A stretch of 64,000 nt of DNA from Acidipropionibacterium thoenii DSM 20276 (GCF_000423445.1 NZ_KE384019.1:149297-213296); one strand, 5' to 3'. Positions 26,025 through 36,840 are shown, counted from the stretch's first letter. Numbers and translations are program-made. The notes: generated by a model from the letters alone, not told the origin.

Positions 26025-26854
26025 TCGGGTCACTGCACTGGGCCGGCGGCGAGGTCACCGTGACCGGTACCCAGCTGCCTGACGGGCCGGCGATCCTGGC
26101 CGTCCATCATGTCCGCCACGACGACGCCGTGCTGGTGCGCGCCGCCCTCACCCAGGCCGGCCGACGCAAGCCCTGGCTCGGCCTGGTGGTGCCGACCCGT
26201 GTCCTGCCCTGGGGCACCTCCGCCCGCTCCCGGGCGCTGGCGGCACTCCACGACGGCGAGATGGTGGTGGTCTTCCCCGAGGGGTCGGTGGCGCCCGGCG
26301 ATGAGATCTTCAAGGGCGACGTCGAGGTTGCCCATCTGGCTCTGGAGGCCGGTGCGCCGGTGGTCCCGGCGGTGATCTCCACCGACCGGACCGAGCTTCG
26401 TGCCGGTGAGGCGCTCGACTTCACCCGGCATGTCGGCACACCGCACAGCAGGGCGGTGCTGCGAGCCGTCACCGATGAGGTGATGGAGGCCATCAGCACC
26501 TTGGCCGGACTGCCCTACCGCGATCTGCCCGCCCAGGCTGCTCGCCAGGAGGCCGCCGATGCCAGGCGTGAGAGGGCCCGGGCGGTGAGGGCCCACCGTC
26601 AGGCGGAGCGGCAGCAGGCGATCCTGGAGCGTCAGGAGATCAGGGCCCAGGCCGCCGCCGAGCAGGCCGACCTGGCTCAGGCGGCCATTCAGGCCCGCGA
26701 GGAGGCCAAGCTCCAGGCCCGACGGGCCGCCCTGGCCGACCAGCTGAGGGCCGCGGGCATCACACCCGGCGTCCATCCCGATGGTCCGATCCGCGATGAT
26801 CCCAGCACACCAGATCCCAGCGAGGACGACCGGGATGTCGAGGACGAGGGCTGA
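26021..26854 (+). CDS. PlsC-like acyltransferase paralogue with coiled-coil tail
   Basis: 277 residues. Residues 1-170 align with PlsC: the His/Asp box reads VHHVRHDD (Asn of NHx4D replaced by His) and VVFPEGSVAPG keeps FPEG. Residues 175-245 are a charged Ala/Arg/Glu/Gln coiled coil not found in the first copy, followed by an acidic Asp/Pro-rich end. It may be a weakened or regulatory acyltransferase. It overlaps plsC by 4 bases and macS by 20, so it belongs to the same operon. Confidence 0.72.
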   Translation: MIGSLHWAGGEVTVTGTQLPDGPAILAVHHVRHDDAVLVRAALTQAGRRKPWLGLVVPTRVLPWGTSARSRALAALHDGEMVVVFPEGSVAPGDEIFKGDVEVAHLALEAGAPVVPAVISTDRTELRAGEALDFTRHVGTPHSRAVLRAVTDEVMEAISTLAGLPYRDLPAQAARQEAADARRERARAVRAHRQAERQQAILERQEIRAQAAAEQADLAQAAIQAREEAKLQARRAALADQLRAAGITPGVHPDGPIRDDPSTPDPSEDDRDVEDEG

Positions 26855-28025
26855 GGACCCCGCCGGCCAGCTCCAACGGGTGGTCAGCGTGCTGCGGTGG
26901 ATGCTGCTGGCCCACGCCGTGCTGATGGCCTGCCTGAGGTGGGCCGATGTTGCGGCTGCCTGGTCGATGGCCGGTCTGCTGACAGTGATGGCCGCCTGGA
27001 CCCTGGCGATGACCGTGCTGGGACACCGCTCCACGCTGCCGCCCTGCGCGATCACGATCGCCGATGTGGCCATCGCGGTGGCGGTGACCCTGGTGTCGCC
27101 GACCGTGCTGGGAGCCGGCATCGACACCTCGGGGTTCCAGGGAGTCGGCTACTACTGGGTGATCTGCGCGGCTCTGTCGGCCGCCCTGACCAGCGGCCCG
27201 GCCATCGGCTGTCTGGCGGCCCTGCTGATCATCTCATCGGGACTGGTGGGAGTTCTCCACACGGGCCGGTGGGCCTGGAGCCCCGACCTGTTGCTGGTGG
27301 TCGCCTGCTGGGCGTTGGGTCGGACCATCGACCAGCTCCGCGCCATGATGGCCGAACGCGACCGTGATCACGCCACGGCCGCCCGGCTCGCCGAACGGGA
27401 GAGACTGGGCAGAATCGTCCATGACGGCGTCCTGCAGGTCCTCTCGATGGTCGAACGGGAGGGGCCCGACCTGGGACCCAGGGGGCAGGTGCTGGCCCGG
27501 GCGGCCCGCGGACAGGGCGGACAGCTGCGCAGGATGCTGCAGACCCCGGTGGTGGAGGCCACCCGCAATGATCCCGGCCATGATCTGGCAGACCTGGTCG
27601 CCACCGTGGCGGCCCATGAGTCCGGGCAGGTGACCGTCTCTGCGATGGCCGGGGAACTGCTGGCGCCGGCCAGAACCGTCGAGGAGATCGACAAGGCCGT
27701 CGCCGAGGTGATCTCCAATGTCGGCCTGCATGCCGGGGACGGCGCGCACTGCTGGATTCTGCTCGAGGAGGAGAATGGCACGATCGTGGTCTCCGAACGC
27801 GACAACGGCACCGGGATGGCCCCCGAGCAGGCTGTCGGGGCCGCTGCCGCGGGCCGGATGGGGATCACCCACTCCATCACCGGGCGGATCCAGGCCCTCG
27901 GCGGATCCACCGTGATGCGAGCCAGCCCCGGGCACGGCGTCGAGTGGGAGATCCGGGTGCCGATCGGGCAGGACGGGCAGCTACCACCATCCGGTGACCC
28001 CGGCCCCGGCTCCGGTTCCTCATAG
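26835..28025 (+). CDS. macS: MacS-family sensor histidine kinase
   Basis: 396 residues from MSRTRAEDPAG, starting inside the upstream gene. There are five to six N-terminal membrane helices (about 20-165), then the dimerisation box ERLGRIVHDGVLQVL with the phospho-accepting His, and an HATPase domain with EVISNVGLHAG (N-box) and ERDNGTGM. This is the MacS type known from Streptomyces. It pairs with the response regulator that follows 60 bases later. The signal is unknown, probably envelope-related given the acyltransferase partners. Confidence 0.85.
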   Translation: MSRTRAEDPAGQLQRVVSVLRWMLLAHAVLMACLRWADVAAAWSMAGLLTVMAAWTLAMTVLGHRSTLPPCAITIADVAIAVAVTLVSPTVLGAGIDTSGFQGVGYYWVICAALSAALTSGPAIGCLAALLIISSGLVGVLHTGRWAWSPDLLLVVACWALGRTIDQLRAMMAERDRDHATAARLAERERLGRIVHDGVLQVLSMVEREGPDLGPRGQVLARAARGQGGQLRRMLQTPVVEATRNDPGHDLADLVATVAAHESGQVTVSAMAGELLAPARTVEEIDKAVAEVISNVGLHAGDGAHCWILLEEENGTIVVSERDNGTGMAPEQAVGAAAAGRMGITHSITGRIQALGGSTVMRASPGHGVEWEIRVPIGQDGQLPPSGDPGPGSGSS

Positions 28026-28085
28026 CGATCGGCCTCTGGCCACATCGGCGTCCGGATGCCAAGCTTGGCCCAGGAGGACAGCGCC

Positions 28086-28790
28086 ATGATCACCCCACAC
28101 CCCGCCGCGGCCCGGCGGGTGATGCTCGTCGATGACCACCCGATGTGGATCGACGCGCTCAGTGAGGATCTGTCCGCCGAGGGGTTCGACGTCGTGGCGG
28201 TCGCGCACGACGGCGCCGAATGCCTGCGCAGAGCCCGAGCCACCAGACCCGATGTGCTGGTGATGGACCTCAAGATCCCCGAACCCGACGGCGCCACCTG
28301 CACCCAGATCCTCACCACCGACTTCCCCGCCCTGGGGGTCCTGGTGATCAGCGCCTCGGGCGAACGCGAGGACGTGCTGCGGGCCGCCAAGGCCGGCGCC
28401 CGTGGATACCTGGTGAAATCGGCCTCCCGCGCCGAACTCGTCGATGGTGTCCGTCGCACCGCCGAGGGTGACGCCGTGTTCACCCCCGGGCTCGCCGGCC
28501 TGGTGCTCGGCGAGTTCCGGCGGATGGCCACGCGCAGCGAGCAGGCCGGGGTGCACACCGGGCCACGGCTGACCGGGCGGGAGATCGAGGTGCTGAGGCG
28601 GGTGGCGCAGGGGATGGCCTACCGGGAGATCGCCGAGGAACTGGTGGTCTCCCACCGCACCGTGCAGAATCACGTCCAGAACGTGTTGCGCAAACTCCAG
28701 CTGCACAACCGGGTCGAGTTGACCCTCTACGCCCTGGAGAACGGAGTCATCCGGCCCGGCGAGAACCAGGGGGACTCCGCCGACAGATGA
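28086..28790 (+). CDS. macR: LuxR-family response regulator partner of MacS
   Basis: 234 residues from the ATG at 28086, with AGGAGG 8 nt upstream. The receiver domain has VMLVDDHPMW (acidic pair), VLVMDLKIPEPDG (phospho-Asp) and GYLVKSASRAELV (Lys). The LuxR-type HTH is TGREIEVLRRVAQGMAYREI...HRTVQNHVQNVLRKL. All key residues are present. An alternative ATG at 28056 lacks a Shine-Dalgarno sequence. Confidence 0.9.
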   Translation: MITPHPAAARRVMLVDDHPMWIDALSEDLSAEGFDVVAVAHDGAECLRRARATRPDVLVMDLKIPEPDGATCTQILTTDFPALGVLVISASGEREDVLRAAKAGARGYLVKSASRAELVDGVRRTAEGDAVFTPGLAGLVLGEFRRMATRSEQAGVHTGPRLTGREIEVLRRVAQGMAYREIAEELVVSHRTVQNHVQNVLRKLQLHNRVELTLYALENGVIRPGENQGDSADR

Positions 28791-28819
28791 CCGGTGCCGG
28801 ACCGGGGGATGGGAGCAGC

Positions 28820-28825
28820 TAGACT
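28820..28825 (+). promoter_or_regulatory. -10 element, leaderless-type
   Basis: TAGACT, 7 nt before the ATG at 28833. Confidence 0.5.
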
Positions 28826-28832
28826 GCCCGCC

Positions 28833-30227
28833 ATGCTTCACGGTGTTCCCAGCCTCGCCTCCCTGCACGCTCTTCCCCAGTTGCAGCAGCCGAGCTATCC
28901 GGACCCGGCCGAGGTGGACCGCGTCGTCGCGGCCCTGCGCAAGCTGCCCCCACTGGTCTTCGCCGGGGAGTGCGATGACCTGCGCGGCAAACTCGCCGCG
29001 GTCGCCGAGGGCCGCGGTTTCCTCCTCCAGGGCGGCGACTGCGCCGAGACCTTCGCCGGCGTCAATGCCGACAACATCAAGGGCAAGCTGCGGGTACTGC
29101 TGTCGATGGCGGTGGTGATGACCTACGGCGCCCAGGTGCCGGTGGTCAAGGTCGGCCGGATCGCCGGCCAGTACGCCAAGCCGCGCTCCCGCGACACCGA
29201 GACCCGCAATGACGTCACCCTTCCCAGCTACCGGGGGGACGCGGTCAACGGTTTCGAGTTCACCCCCGAGTCCCGGGTCCACGATCCGCGCCGGCTGATG
29301 CGGATCTACAATGCCTCGGCCGCCACCCTCAATCTGGTGCGCGCCTTCGTCAAGGGCGGTTTCGCAGATCTGCGCGGGATCAACGCCTGGAATGCCGACT
29401 TCGTGCGCAACTCCAATGTCGAGACCCGATACGAGGTGCTCGCCGGTGAGATCGAGCGGGCGCTGGCCTTCATGATGGCCTGCGGCATCGACGACGACCA
29501 GATCAGCACCGTCGACTTCTACGCGAGTCACGAGGCCCTGCTGCTGGACTACGAGCACGCCATGACACGGATCGACTCACGCACCCAGCTGCCCTACGAC
29601 ACCTCGGGCCATCTGCTGTGGATCGGTGAGCGGACCCGTCAGGTCGACGGCGCCCACGTCGCCTTCATGTCGGCGATCCACAACCCGATCGGCGTCAAGC
29701 TGGGGCCCTCCACCACCGGCCAGGACGCCATTCAGATCGCCGACCTGCTGGATCCCGACCGGATCCCCGGCCGGATCACCTTCATCACCCGGATGGGGGC
29801 CGGCAGTATCCGCGAGAAGCTCCCCCCGATCATCGAGGCGGTCGAGGCCACCGGCCGCAAGGTGGTGTGGACCTGCGACCCGATGCACGGCAACACCTTC
29901 GAGGCCGCCAATGGCTTCAAGACGCGCTCCTTCAGTGATGTCTGTGCCGAGGTCAACGCCTTCTTCGATGTCCACGAGACGCTGGGCAGCTGGCCCGGCG
30001 GGGTGCACGTCGAGCTGACAGGCGACGACGTCACCGAGTGCCTGGGTGGGGTCGATGCCCTCGACGAGGCCGATCTGGCCAGCAGATACGAGACGACCTG
30101 CGACCCACGGCTGAACCGTAACCAGTCCCTGGAGCTGGCCTTCATGATCGCCGAGCGGCTGTCCGACGGCCGGATCAAGCGCAGCGCGGTCAGTCCGCTG
30201 GAGCCCTACCGCGGCATGGACTTGTGA
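28833..30227 (+). CDS. aroG: class II 3-deoxy-7-phosphoheptulonate (DAHP) synthase
   Basis: 464 residues from MLHGVPSLASLHAL. First step of the shikimate pathway: phosphoenolpyruvate plus erythrose 4-phosphate. The class II (plant/actinobacterial) type is clear from LLQGGDCAETF (metal Cys), KVGRIAGQYAKPRS, GLNRNQS-like LNRNQSLELAF, and VWTCDPMHGNT. Length matches the family. The open frame starts 13 codons earlier, but TAGACT 7 nt before 28833 and the family N-terminus fix this ATG. Confidence 0.95.
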   Translation: MLHGVPSLASLHALPQLQQPSYPDPAEVDRVVAALRKLPPLVFAGECDDLRGKLAAVAEGRGFLLQGGDCAETFAGVNADNIKGKLRVLLSMAVVMTYGAQVPVVKVGRIAGQYAKPRSRDTETRNDVTLPSYRGDAVNGFEFTPESRVHDPRRLMRIYNASAATLNLVRAFVKGGFADLRGINAWNADFVRNSNVETRYEVLAGEIERALAFMMACGIDDDQISTVDFYASHEALLLDYEHAMTRIDSRTQLPYDTSGHLLWIGERTRQVDGAHVAFMSAIHNPIGVKLGPSTTGQDAIQIADLLDPDRIPGRITFITRMGAGSIREKLPPIIEAVEATGRKVVWTCDPMHGNTFEAANGFKTRSFSDVCAEVNAFFDVHETLGSWPGGVHVELTGDDVTECLGGVDALDEADLASRYETTCDPRLNRNQSLELAFMIAERLSDGRIKRSAVSPLEPYRGMDL

Positions 30228-30233
30228 GGTCCG

Positions 30234-30267
30234 CCCCCCGATTACCCTCAAATCGGTTGTCGGGGGG
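30234..30267 (+). terminator. hairpin after the DAHP synthase gene
   Basis: CCCCCCG and CGGGGGG pair across 20 bases; the nested CCGATT-N7-AATCGG is an alternative fold. It overlaps the -35 of the next gene. Confidence 0.4.
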
Positions 30268-30285
30268 TGGTGTTACGGCAAGACT
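30257..30285 (+). promoter_or_regulatory. promoter of the MBL hydrolase gene, leaderless-type
   Basis: TTGTCG, exactly 17 nt, AAGACT, then 6 nt to the ATG at 30292. Confidence 0.55.
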
Positions 30286-30291
30286 GGGCTC

Positions 30292-30939
30292 ATGAGAATC
30301 ACACACCTGGGACACTCCTGCATTCTGGTCGAGGCCGCCGACGCCCGGATTCTTATCGACCCGGGCAACTTCTCCGATGCCTGGCACGGGCTGACCGATC
30401 TCACCGCGATCCTGGTCACCCACGCCCATCCAGACCATGTCGATCCCGAGCACATCGCCGGCCTGGTCGACGCCAATTCCGGGGCACTGTGCCGGGCCGA
30501 GGCCGGTGCTGTGACGGCGGTGCCACAGCTGGACGCCGATCCGATCATGCCCGGTGACGTCCTGGAGGTCGGCGGGGCCACCATCCAGGCGGTCGGTGGC
30601 AGACACGCCACCATCCACCGCGACCTGCCGGGGCTGGGCAATGTCGGCTTCCTCATCGGCGAGGGGGTCGGCACCATCCTGTTCCACCCCGGCGACGAGC
30701 TCGACGATATCCCCCATGGCGTCGACGTGCTGGCCTGCCCGGCCTACGGTCCGTGGGCCGCGATGAAGGAGACCATCGACTTCGTCCGTGCGGTGGGCGC
30801 CCGCCAGGGTTTCCTCATCCACGACGGGCTGCTCAATGAGAGAGGCAGGGCGCTGGCCTTCGCCCGCCACGACGAGATGACCGACACGCACTTCCATGAT
30901 CTGGAGGTCGGTCAGACCTGGGATGTCCCCGAGCGCTAG
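30292..30939 (+). CDS. MBL-fold metal-dependent hydrolase (UlaG-like)
   Basis: 215 residues starting MRITHLGHSCILVEA. The metal site THAHPDH is complete, with further ligands in GGRHATIH, FHPGDE and IHDGLLNE, as in UlaG-type L-ascorbate-6-P lactonase relatives. Cytoplasmic; substrate unknown. It has its own promoter and converges on the DMT exporter gene 17 bases downstream. Confidence 0.87.
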   Translation: MRITHLGHSCILVEAADARILIDPGNFSDAWHGLTDLTAILVTHAHPDHVDPEHIAGLVDANSGALCRAEAGAVTAVPQLDADPIMPGDVLEVGGATIQAVGGRHATIHRDLPGLGNVGFLIGEGVGTILFHPGDELDDIPHGVDVLACPAYGPWAAMKETIDFVRAVGARQGFLIHDGLLNERGRALAFARHDEMTDTHFHDLEVGQTWDVPER

Positions 30940-30956
30940 GTCCGGGCCGGCTGGCC

Positions 30957-31877
30957 TCAGCTGGCGGTGGTGAGCTGCTCGGGACGGGCCAGCCTGCCCC
31001 GCCAGACCGGGCGGCGGCGGGCCGGGGCGACGACCAGCACCATCGCCGCCAGGATCGCCACCGAGCCGATCACCACGGAGACGGTCAGCGACTCGCCGGC
31101 CAGCCCGATGGCGAAGACCGCACCCCACAGCGGCTCGGTGCACATCAGGACGGCCGCCCGGTTCGGTTCGACCCGCGCCTGGGCCCAGCTCTGCAGGAGG
31201 GTCACTGCCGCCCCGCACAGCAGCCCCAGGTACAGCACCGCCAGCCACTGGTGGCTGCCGGAGGCGATCTGGATGCCGCCCGGAGCCGCGACCACCAGGC
31301 AGACGATGGTGGTCCCGAGCACCTGGTACAGACCCAGTGAACGCACCGTCTCAGCGGTGGCGACCCGCCCCAGGAACAGGATCTGGCCCGCGTAGCACAG
31401 GGCTGCGGCCAGTGTGATCAACTGACCGAGGCCGATCCCCGAGGACAGATCGGCTGGATTCAGGGCCAGACCGGCCAGACCCAGGGTGGCCAGGCCGACT
31501 GCCATCCAGACCCGGCGACTCACCCGTCCGCCCAACAGCACAGCTCCCAGCAGGGGAGTGGCGACGACATAAAGACCGCCGATGAAGCCGTTGACCGAGG
31601 CCGGCGTGGTGGCCAGCCCGACTCCCTGCAGTACCTGTCCGGCGCCGAACAGTCCTCCGATGCCCAGCCCACGGAGCATGGTGCGGCGGTCGGTGCGCCA
31701 GGCCCGGGGCATCAGAACACCGAAGGCCAGCAGAGCCACCAGATAGCGATTGGCCAGCAGATCCGTCGGCCTCATCGTCGCATAGGCGTCCTTCATGACG
31801 ATCAGGGTGGAACCCCACAAGACGGCCATCAGGAGCAGCGCCATGGGCGCCAGACGCGAGAGACGAGATGCTGACAT
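30957..31877 (-). CDS. EamA/DMT-superfamily exporter
   Basis: 306 residues, about ten membrane helices in two EamA repeats (LMAVLWGSTLIVMKDAY at the front, then LITLAAALCYAGQILFLGRV). Likely exports a metabolite; substrate unknown. I took the ATG at 31877 because TTGATG-N18-TAGCAT ends 7 nt before it. The ATG at 31886 lies inside that -10 and would add three residues. Confidence 0.85.
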   Translation of the reverse strand: MSASRLSRLAPMALLLMAVLWGSTLIVMKDAYATMRPTDLLANRYLVALLAFGVLMPRAWRTDRRTMLRGLGIGGLFGAGQVLQGVGLATTPASVNGFIGGLYVVATPLLGAVLLGGRVSRRVWMAVGLATLGLAGLALNPADLSSGIGLGQLITLAAALCYAGQILFLGRVATAETVRSLGLYQVLGTTIVCLVVAAPGGIQIASGSHQWLAVLYLGLLCGAAVTLLQSWAQARVEPNRAAVLMCTEPLWGAVFAIGLAGESLTVSVVIGSVAILAAMVLVVAPARRRPVWRGRLARPEQLTTAS

Positions 31878-31884
31878 GGCCGTC

Positions 31885-31914
31885 ATGCTAGACGATAAGA
31901 TCTCTTCCCATCAA
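31885..31914 (-). promoter_or_regulatory. promoter of the DMT exporter gene, leaderless-type
   Basis: TTGATG (31909-31914), 18-nt spacer, TAGCAT (31885-31890), 7 nt before the ATG at 31877, all on the minus strand. Confidence 0.5.
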
Positions 31915-31970
31915 GCTGATCGGCAGCAATATCTGAGGTACATCGCGCTTACAGCCGGATGAACAGGTGT

Positions 31971-33470
<1,500 letters not shown>

Positions 33471-33621
33471 GATTGCCTCACAACACGGTCGAGGGGGAAG
33501 AAGAAGGCCGTGTTCGCCTGTGTCCTGAAGTGTAGGGCGTCGGGCCGTTCAGGTCCCGGCTAAGGCGTCCTCCGGCGAGTCCCCGGTTCCAGGACTGCAC
33601 CCTTCAGGTGGCTTCCCGATC

Positions 33622-34722
33622 TCAGGTGTCGCGCCGCACGCACTGGCGGGCCAGTTCCAACAGCCCCCGACGCCCCTGGTCGGTCATCTCGGTGTGCTCC
33701 AGGACGGCCACCGCCTGTCGGTAGCCCTTCTCGATGCTCTCCTCGACCCGGGTGCGTGCCCCGCTGGTCTCGATGATCCGCTGTGCGGTGGCGACGTCGG
33801 CGTCATCCAGTTCGGCCCGGCCCAGCAGAGTCTCCAGGATGGCGGCGTCGGCGGCCGAGGACTGGGCCAGCGCGTGGGCCACCAGCAGCGTGCGTTTGCC
33901 CTCGCGCAGATCCCCACCGGCGGGTTTGCCGGTGAGGTCGGCGTCCCCGAAGACTCCCAGCAGGTCGTCGCGGAACTGGAAGGCTCGACCCAGCGGTGAG
34001 CCGAAGTCCAACATCGCCTGCTGGAGGATGGCACTGCCACCGCCCAGGCTGACCCCGATCTGGGCCGGCCTGACCACGGTGTAACGGGCCGACTTGTACT
34101 CCACCACCCGGTCGGCCAGGTCGACCGCCGATTCGCAGCTGCGACCGGCCAGTCGAGCCTGGGAGGCCACGTCGAGCACCTGGCCGCAGATCACCTCGGT
34201 GCGGACCGCCTCCAGCAGCGGGGTGGCGGCGGCCAGCCGGATCGGGTCCAGACCGGATCCGGAGAACATCTCGGCGCTCCAGACCAGCAGCAGATCCCCC
34301 AGCAGGATGGCGATGTCGGTGCCGTAGCCGGCCGCCGATCCGGCGCCTTTCTGAGCGGTGTGAATCGCCTCGAACCGCTTGTGGGCGGCGGGCAGCCCGC
34401 GGCGGGTGTCGGAGTGGTCCATCACGTCGTCATGCATCAGTGCCGAGACGTGCAGTAACTCGAGACTGGCAGCCGCCCGGATCAGTGGGGCCGAGTACAC
34501 CGGAACTCCCGAGGCCGCGACCCGGCCCCAGCAGCAGAACGCCGGGCGCAGCCGCTTGCCTCCCGATGTGTAGTCATGGGCGGCGGCCAGCACCGGTTCC
34601 AGTTCCGGCCCGATCTCCCTCAGCGTGGCCTGCTGGTCGGTCAGGAAGGCCGACAGGGCGTCCTGGACTGCCAGCCGGAACGGTTCACCGGCTGGAGCGG
34701 CGGGGTCGAAGGAGGCGCACAT
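33622..34722 (-). CDS. polyprenyl (geranylgeranyl-type) diphosphate synthase
   Basis: 366 residues. Condenses isopentenyl diphosphate with allylic diphosphates for menaquinone or carotenoid/undecaprenyl chains. Both Asp-rich motifs are there: HDDVMDHSDTRRG and FQFRDDLLGVFGD, plus GGKRLRP. Chain length cannot be read off safely. TAGGCT lies 6 nt before the ATG with no Shine-Dalgarno. It is divergent from the DyP gene. Confidence 0.92.
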   Translation of the reverse strand: MCASFDPAAPAGEPFRLAVQDALSAFLTDQQATLREIGPELEPVLAAAHDYTSGGKRLRPAFCCWGRVAASGVPVYSAPLIRAAASLELLHVSALMHDDVMDHSDTRRGLPAAHKRFEAIHTAQKGAGSAAGYGTDIAILLGDLLLVWSAEMFSGSGLDPIRLAAATPLLEAVRTEVICGQVLDVASQARLAGRSCESAVDLADRVVEYKSARYTVVRPAQIGVSLGGGSAILQQAMLDFGSPLGRAFQFRDDLLGVFGDADLTGKPAGGDLREGKRTLLVAHALAQSSAADAAILETLLGRAELDDADVATAQRIIETSGARTRVEESIEKGYRQAVAVLEHTEMTDQGRRGLLELARQCVRRDT

Positions 34723-34728
34723 GGGGCC

Positions 34729-34734
34729 AGCCTA
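34729..34734 (-). promoter_or_regulatory. -10 element, leaderless-type
   Basis: TAGGCT on the minus strand, 6 nt before the ATG at 34722. Confidence 0.5.
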
Positions 34735-34812
34735 GGGCCACCCGGCCGCCCCGGCATGCTGCCGATAGGCTCTGTGTGGCACAGATCGTCGCGCAAGGAA
34801 GTTGAGGGCCTC

Positions 34813-35787
34813 ATGGTGGCAGCGCCATCCGCATCGGATCCGAGTTCGGCCGGACGGGTGCCGATCGCTCCCCAGCAGGTGGATTCCCCGCTGACCCGTT
34901 CGGCGATCTTCCTGGTGCTGACCATCACCGACCGCGATGACGCCGTCGAGGCCGTCAAGGGGGTCATCGGCGGGATCGAGGATCTCGTCAAGACGGTCGG
35001 ATTCCGTGATCTGCCAGCTCAGCTGTCGTGCACCGTCGGGATCGGCGCCGGGGTCTGGTCGCAGCTGACCGGTATGCCGGCCCCTGCCGAGCTGCATCCT
35101 TTCAAGGAGGTGCGCGGAGCGGTGCACACTGCGGTCTCGACACCGGGGGACCTGCTCTTCCACATCCGCTGCGACCGCCAGGACATGTGTTTCGAGTTCG
35201 AGAGGCTGCTGCTGGAATCTCTGGGGGACGCGGTGGCCACCGTCGATGAGACCGCCGGTTTCCGCTACTTCGATGCGCGTGATCTGCTGGGCTTCATCGA
35301 CGGGACCGCCAACCCGATCGGCCCCGACCTGCCGGCCTCGACCCTGGTCGGTGAGGAGGACCCGGACTTCGCCGGCGGCTCCTACGTGGTGATCCAGAAG
35401 TATCTGCACTCGTTGAGCGCCTGGCAGTCGTTGCCCACTGAGCAGCAGGAGGCCATCATCGGCCGGCGCAAGGCCGATGATCTGGAGATGGCGGACGCCG
35501 AGCACGGCCAGAAGGCCCACAAGACCCTGGCCACCATCACCGATGACGCCGGCGAGCACGACATCCTGCGCGACAACATGCCCTTCGGCAGCCCGGGCGC
35601 CGGCGAGTTCGGAACCTACTTCATCGGCTACTCGAGGCACCTGTGGGTGACCGAGAAGATGCTGGAGCGGATGTTCATCGGCGATCCGCCCGGCCTCCAC
35701 GACAGGATCCTGGACTTCTCGCAGCCGAGAACCGGATGCGTCTTCTTCGCCCCCTCGGCAGATCTGCTGTCCGGCCTGGCCGACTGA
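34813..35787 (+). CDS. DyP-type heme peroxidase
   Basis: 324 residues from the ATG at 34813, with GAGGG upstream. The catalytic Asp is in GFIDGTANP. The C-terminal half has GEHDILRDNMPFGSPG, with the distal Arg, and a YSRHLWVTEKMLERMF tail. The proximal His lies in the HDILR/KAHKT region. It fits the P-type (formerly B, YfeX/DypB-like) group and lacks a Tat signal, so it is cytoplasmic or could load into an encapsulin; no encapsulin gene is in the window. Confidence 0.9.
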   Translation: MVAAPSASDPSSAGRVPIAPQQVDSPLTRSAIFLVLTITDRDDAVEAVKGVIGGIEDLVKTVGFRDLPAQLSCTVGIGAGVWSQLTGMPAPAELHPFKEVRGAVHTAVSTPGDLLFHIRCDRQDMCFEFERLLLESLGDAVATVDETAGFRYFDARDLLGFIDGTANPIGPDLPASTLVGEEDPDFAGGSYVVIQKYLHSLSAWQSLPTEQQEAIIGRRKADDLEMADAEHGQKAHKTLATITDDAGEHDILRDNMPFGSPGAGEFGTYFIGYSRHLWVTEKMLERMFIGDPPGLHDRILDFSQPRTGCVFFAPSADLLSGLAD

Positions 35788-35879
35788 GTCCCCGTCCGGC
35801 GGGCCACCGGCGGCGGATCTGCAGGCCCGGGGCCGCAGCGACCGGTCTCAGCGTCGCAGGCACTGCAGGCGTGCTGTTC

Positions 35880-35885
35880 TAGGGT
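35880..35885 (+). promoter_or_regulatory. -10 element, leaderless-type
   Basis: TAGGGT, 7 nt before the ATG at 35893. Confidence 0.45.
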
Positions 35886-35892
35886 GTGGGTC

Positions 35893-36840
35893 ATGCTGTC
35901 CTCGACCACCCCCACGGCGACCACCCCCACCGGGACCACCTCGGTGGAGACGATCGCCGATCTGCTGGCGCGCTCCGATCGGCCCCTGCGGTCCTTCGAG
36001 TTCATGCCCCCCCGCAGCGAGGACGACGTCTATCAGCTGTGGCGTGCCACCGACGCGCTGGTTCCCCTGGAGCCCGATTTCATCTCGGTGACCTACGGTG
36101 CCAACGGCTCCAACCGGGACCGCACGCTGCGCTGCACCCGTCACATGGTCACCACCGGGCTGCGCACCGTCGGCCATCTCACCTGCGTCTCGCAGAGCAT
36201 CAGCGAGCTCGAACAGGCCATCGAGGGGTATCGGGAGGCCGGCGTCAACCACATCCTGGCGATCCGGGGGGACATGCCGGGAGGGGCCACCGTGCCCTGG
36301 GTGGCACGGCCCGACGGGCTGGCCAATGCCACCGAACTGGTGAGGCTGGTCAAGAGGACCTACCCGGCTGCCTGCGTCGGCGTCGGCGCCTTCCCCGACG
36401 GACACCCCGCCTCCAATGATCTCGATCTGGACGCTCGTATCCTGGCCGACAAGGCTGCCGCGGGGGCCGAGTTCGCGATCACCCAGCTGTTCTTCATCCC
36501 CGAGCACTACACCTCGTTGGTGGCCAGGGTCCGGGCGCTGGGATGCGACATCCCGATCATCCCGGGAATCATGCCGATCACCTCATTCGGCCAGATCAAG
36601 CGCTTCGGTGAGCTGTCGGGCACCGACGTGCCGGCCGATCTGGTCGCCAGAATCACCGAGGTCTCCGAGGACAGGGCCGCAGTGCGGCAGATCGGCCTTC
36701 AGGCCGCCGCCCGGTTGTGCTGCCGGCTGCTCGACGAGGGAGCTCCCGGCCTGCACTACTACACCCTCAATCGGTCCCGTGCGACCACAGAGCTGCACTC
36801 CATGGTTCGTGATCTGAGGCCCGAGATGCCGGGTCGTTGA
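35893..36840 (+). CDS. metF: 5,10-methylenetetrahydrofolate reductase
   Basis: 315 residues. Reduces methylene-THF to methyl-THF for methionine synthesis, with FAD. The TIM-barrel marks FEFMPPRSEDD, ISVTYGANGSNRDRT, ILAIRGDMP, FAITQLFFIPEHY and PGIMPITSFGQIKRF are all present. TAGGGT 7 nt before the ATG at 35893 favours this start over the GTG at 35884. Its last 74 bases are antisense to the 3' end of helD. Confidence 0.94.
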   Translation: MLSSTTPTATTPTGTTSVETIADLLARSDRPLRSFEFMPPRSEDDVYQLWRATDALVPLEPDFISVTYGANGSNRDRTLRCTRHMVTTGLRTVGHLTCVSQSISELEQAIEGYREAGVNHILAIRGDMPGGATVPWVARPDGLANATELVRLVKRTYPAACVGVGAFPDGHPASNDLDLDARILADKAAAGAEFAITQLFFIPEHYTSLVARVRALGCDIPIIPGIMPITSFGQIKRFGELSGTDVPADLVARITEVSEDRAAVRQIGLQAAARLCCRLLDEGAPGLHYYTLNRSRATTELHSMVRDLRPEMPGR

